The notes under the pieces: model-generated
Seen by the model: only the letters and a program-made list of their open reading frames with translations
Told to the model about the DNA's origin: nothing
Databases searched by the model: none
Shown here: positions 49,973 through 52,096 of the stretch, piece by piece
Position numbering within the stretch: the stretch's first letter is position 1
Layout: every line of letters begins with the position of its first letter
Assembly: GCA_017616695.1 (NCBI GenBank)
Contig: JAFZXN010000034.1
Coordinates: 1-52,096 of the forward strand
DNA from: Clostridia bacterium
Lineage (GTDB): Bacteria > Bacillota > Clostridia > Christensenellales > Borkfalkiaceae
Direction: 5' to 3'
DNA length: 52,096 bases
Program-made: the position numbers and the translations under genes

Positions 49973-52009
49973 TCAATCGAATTTTATCGCGGTGGACTTT
50001 AAGGGTGCGAAAATTTTGCCTGTGAGCGTAACTTTGTCGCCGTTTTTCGTAAAGCGGGCGGGGAGCCATTCGCCGTTTCTCGACAAAATCCGCACGGCGT
50101 TGAACGTAAAGCCCGTGGGAACGAAAAACGCGCACTTTTGTTCGTCCAAAGAGAAGTTATTGACGATAAGCACTCTGCTATCCGCAAAGTAATACGGGCA
50201 GCACATAGCGGCGTTAATAATGAACGAGGGGTTTTCCCCTTGCGATTTTTTACTGCCCTTGGCGATACCGCCGTCGGTAGTCAGCCCGCCGGACAAAAAG
50301 TCCTTAACGGCGGCTTCTCTTATCGGGAAGAGCTTATGCGGATCGAAAAACTCGCCTTTAAACGGGAAGAACAGAACGTTGTTTCTTCTTACGGTGCCCG
50401 CGGCAAGCTTTTTGCCCTTGAAAGTATAAAAATGAGAATATGAAACGAGATCGTCGCTTTTAACGTATTCGATATCGAGGTGCGGGATAGCCCAATCGGT
50501 ATAACCGTTCACGCCGTAAACGTTAAACCACGAGTCGGACTTTTCACAAAACGCGCCGCCCTCTTTTGCGGGTTTCGCCCACTTTGCGCTTTTTACGCCT
50601 ATTTCGCTTGCCAAACCCATATCGACGAGCGTCAGAACGGCTTCTGCGTTTAAAATAACGCGGTTATTTTTAAGGAAAGCGGTCACCTTTTCATTATCGA
50701 AGTTTCTCAGCCACTGCCCGGACACGGCGACTACCTTATTCCTGACGAAGATAGGATCTTCAACGAACTTATACGCGACGCCGAGCACCGAGAGATACGC
50801 CGAAAAGAAGCTGTCGTCCGGCTTTAAGTGGTCGAGATAATAAAAATAATCGACGGGTTTGGCGTTTAAGACCGTTTCTTTGGAAAACGGCACGATAACG
50901 CCGTCAAGCGACGAAAATTTAAGTTTTTCAGCCCTTATCGCCCGCATAAACGGGACGACCTTTTTTATGGCGGGGGCGTAATTCCACTCTTTGATAACGC
51001 CCGAAGAGTTATACATAAACATAGTTATACCGGCGGGCGCGAGCGCGGAAGTCGTTTCCACCGTCATCGCGGCAAAAGCGGCGGACTTGGAAAAAAGGCT
51101 TCGCGGCGCGGTCTCCATTTCTGGCATAACGAGCGTATTTTCGGGTATGCGGGCGCGCGTCTGCACGCAAACTTTATTAAAAAGCCAGCCGTAAAGTTGC
51201 GGCGAAGGCTCGTCGTAACACGGCAGGTGTATCCTGTCGATAGGCGGGTTTTTATCGTCTGCGGCGGCAAAGAGCCTATGCCAGTCGCGATACTCTATGG
51301 CGTGTTCTTCGGGGTGCGAAGTCATAAAGCCGATACGGACTTTATCGTAACCTTGTTTTGCGCCGGCGGCGATATTTGCCGCTAAGTCTTCCATAGCGCG
51401 GCGGGTAACGAAAGCGTAAGCTTCGCGGTAAGGCGAGCGGCCTTCGCCCTCCTTCAAAAGCCCCTCGAGGAATTGTTCGCGCGTGACGGTAAAGCCGAGG
51501 TACTTCGAATATTCTTTTAAGTGGAGTTCGCAAAAGCAACCGCCCCAGCCCTCGCCGCAACGGTTGTGCATACGATAGTCGTCTTCGAGCCAGATGATTT
51601 CGGGCTTTATCTCACGCGCAAGGTATGCGTAAATATCTTTGATATATTTTTTGAAATCCTCATCGAGCGGGCAAGCGGCGCTTTCGGCGACGCCGTTCGC
51701 CGCAGTGATGGGAGTGAATTTTCTGCCTTCAAAAAGGTCCGCCATACCGCCTTGTCCCATGGTTATATAGGGATTGAGCGTTACGGAAAGCCCGTTTTCT
51801 CTTACGATAGCGGCGGCGCGCTTTATAGCACCTACTTCGGGAGCAAGTTGTTCTTCGGTCGGGTGGCCGTGACCGTTATCGACGATAAAACAAACGTCGG
51901 TATAATCGCCGCGTTTTGCTTCGTCTATTATCTTTTTAATATTCTTGTCTTGATTTTTGTCAGGTAAAAATCTTATCCTCAAACTTAAATTGTATTTATC
52001 GAAATCCAT
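49973..52009 (-). CDS. GH-like TIM-barrel protein, family not recognised
   Basis: The product has 678 residues and no signal peptide. Residues about 1-330 look like a clan-A-like barrel: VDNGHGHPTEE, TLNPYITMGQGG, then IIWLEDDYRMHN (Glu142, Asp143, Asp144) at a strand-4-like position and VMPEMETAPRS (Glu near 297-299) at a strand-7-like position. GWGGCFCELH follows the first acidic cluster. The middle (about 345-540) resembles the GH42 trimerisation or Rossmann-like domain, and the C-terminus is a small beta domain ending in STAIKFD. Catalytic residues are a guess from position. The start ATG has a weak ribosome-binding site (GAGTTGA). Its last 28 codons are repeated in decayed form at 45785-45869. 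Confidence 0.7.
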   Translation of the reverse strand: MDFDKYNLSLRIRFLPDKNQDKNIKKIIDEAKRGDYTDVCFIVDNGHGHPTEEQLAPEVGAIKRAAAIVRENGLSVTLNPYITMGQGGMADLFEGRKFTPITAANGVAESAACPLDEDFKKYIKDIYAYLAREIKPEIIWLEDDYRMHNRCGEGWGGCFCELHLKEYSKYLGFTVTREQFLEGLLKEGEGRSPYREAYAFVTRRAMEDLAANIAAGAKQGYDKVRIGFMTSHPEEHAIEYRDWHRLFAAADDKNPPIDRIHLPCYDEPSPQLYGWLFNKVCVQTRARIPENTLVMPEMETAPRSLFSKSAAFAAMTVETTSALAPAGITMFMYNSSGVIKEWNYAPAIKKVVPFMRAIRAEKLKFSSLDGVIVPFSKETVLNAKPVDYFYYLDHLKPDDSFFSAYLSVLGVAYKFVEDPIFVRNKVVAVSGQWLRNFDNEKVTAFLKNNRVILNAEAVLTLVDMGLASEIGVKSAKWAKPAKEGGAFCEKSDSWFNVYGVNGYTDWAIPHLDIEYVKSDDLVSYSHFYTFKGKKLAAGTVRRNNVLFFPFKGEFFDPHKLFPIREAAVKDFLSGGLTTDGGIAKGSKKSQGENPSFIINAAMCCPYYFADSRVLIVNNFSLDEQKCAFFVPTGFTFNAVRILSRNGEWLPARFTKNGDKVTLTGKIFAPLKSTAIKFD

Positions 52010-52096
52010 AATATCAACTCGAAAAAATTTAATTAATGCGAGCGCCGTTTTTTAATAAGCGCCCTTTTTAGGGGCTGCCGAAAGCCGAAAGATATC

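Noticed and set aside
1..52096. CRISPR array, prophage, transposase, integrase or antiphage system
   Set aside because: No regularly spaced repeats and no protein with such signatures were seen on either strand.

Overview
The window looks like a chromosomal accessory region of an uncultured Gram-positive, gut-type Clostridia bacterium. The lineage is inferred from gene content only: MsmEFG-type sugar ABC transport, many short lipoproteins and diderm-free export signals, Shine-Dalgarno-led genes, ordinary TTGACA/TATAAT promoters, and TGA used as a normal stop. No rRNA, complete tRNA, CRISPR array, transposase or phage gene was found. Almost everything serves capture, hydrolysis and breakdown of plant or host glycans, and most genes lie on the minus strand.

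Layout. 1-395: a tandem 271-bp repeat with terminator hairpins and a tRNA-Leu 3'-end-like fragment. 396-2117: a short ABC ATPase with a multi-spanning membrane protein. 2431-6586: convergent GH36/GH31-like hydrolase and GH127 beta-L-arabinofuranosidase-like enzyme. 6675-11575: a 1288-residue modular surface protein, divergent from an AraC regulator. 11567-20512: a sugar-uptake cluster (Gfo/Idh/MocA oxidoreductase, DUF4832-type GH lipoprotein, solute-binding lipoprotein, two permeases, nucleoside-hydrolase-like protein) with no ATPase. 21023-24253: ROK repressor divergent from a cytosolic GH20 hexosaminidase, with a clear operator candidate between them. 24313-29361: SGNH hydrolase, two chimeric or broken genes, and a DUF4091 lipoprotein. 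29857-32574: KDPG aldolase beside a dehydratase remnant, then a second ABC-ATPase cassette. 32683-42347: GH2 beta-galactosidase, M14 peptidase-like protein, paired FAD oxidoreductases, polysaccharide deacetylase and PHP phosphoesterase. 42373-52009: DUF6273 lipoprotein, SGNH hydrolase, EamA transporter, a tyrosine-phosphatase/beta-helix lipoprotein and a GH-like TIM-barrel protein.

How it fits together: secreted lipoproteins and the surface protein bind and cut polymers. The SBP and permeases import oligosaccharides, presumably energised by a shared ATPase. Cytosolic GH2, GH20, GH127 and GH36-like enzymes, deacetylases and esterases finish the job, and the oxidoreductases and KDPG aldolase feed the products onward. 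AraC and ROK regulators with their own promoter regions give local control.

The most unusual signal is between about 24.9 and 46 kb. Seven genes survive only as their 3' parts, all on the minus strand. Each is joined either directly behind the stop codon of an intact gene or onto the start of another gene: MsmX-type ATPase (twice), SGNH hydrolase, enolase-superfamily dehydratase, pyruvate-formate-lyase-like enzyme, aldose epimerase, and the 3' end of the 678-residue GH-like gene. The last one makes a direct repeat around the phosphatase gene. This suggests repeated cassette insertion or replacement that removes gene 5' ends. A metagenome-assembly artefact must be excluded first.
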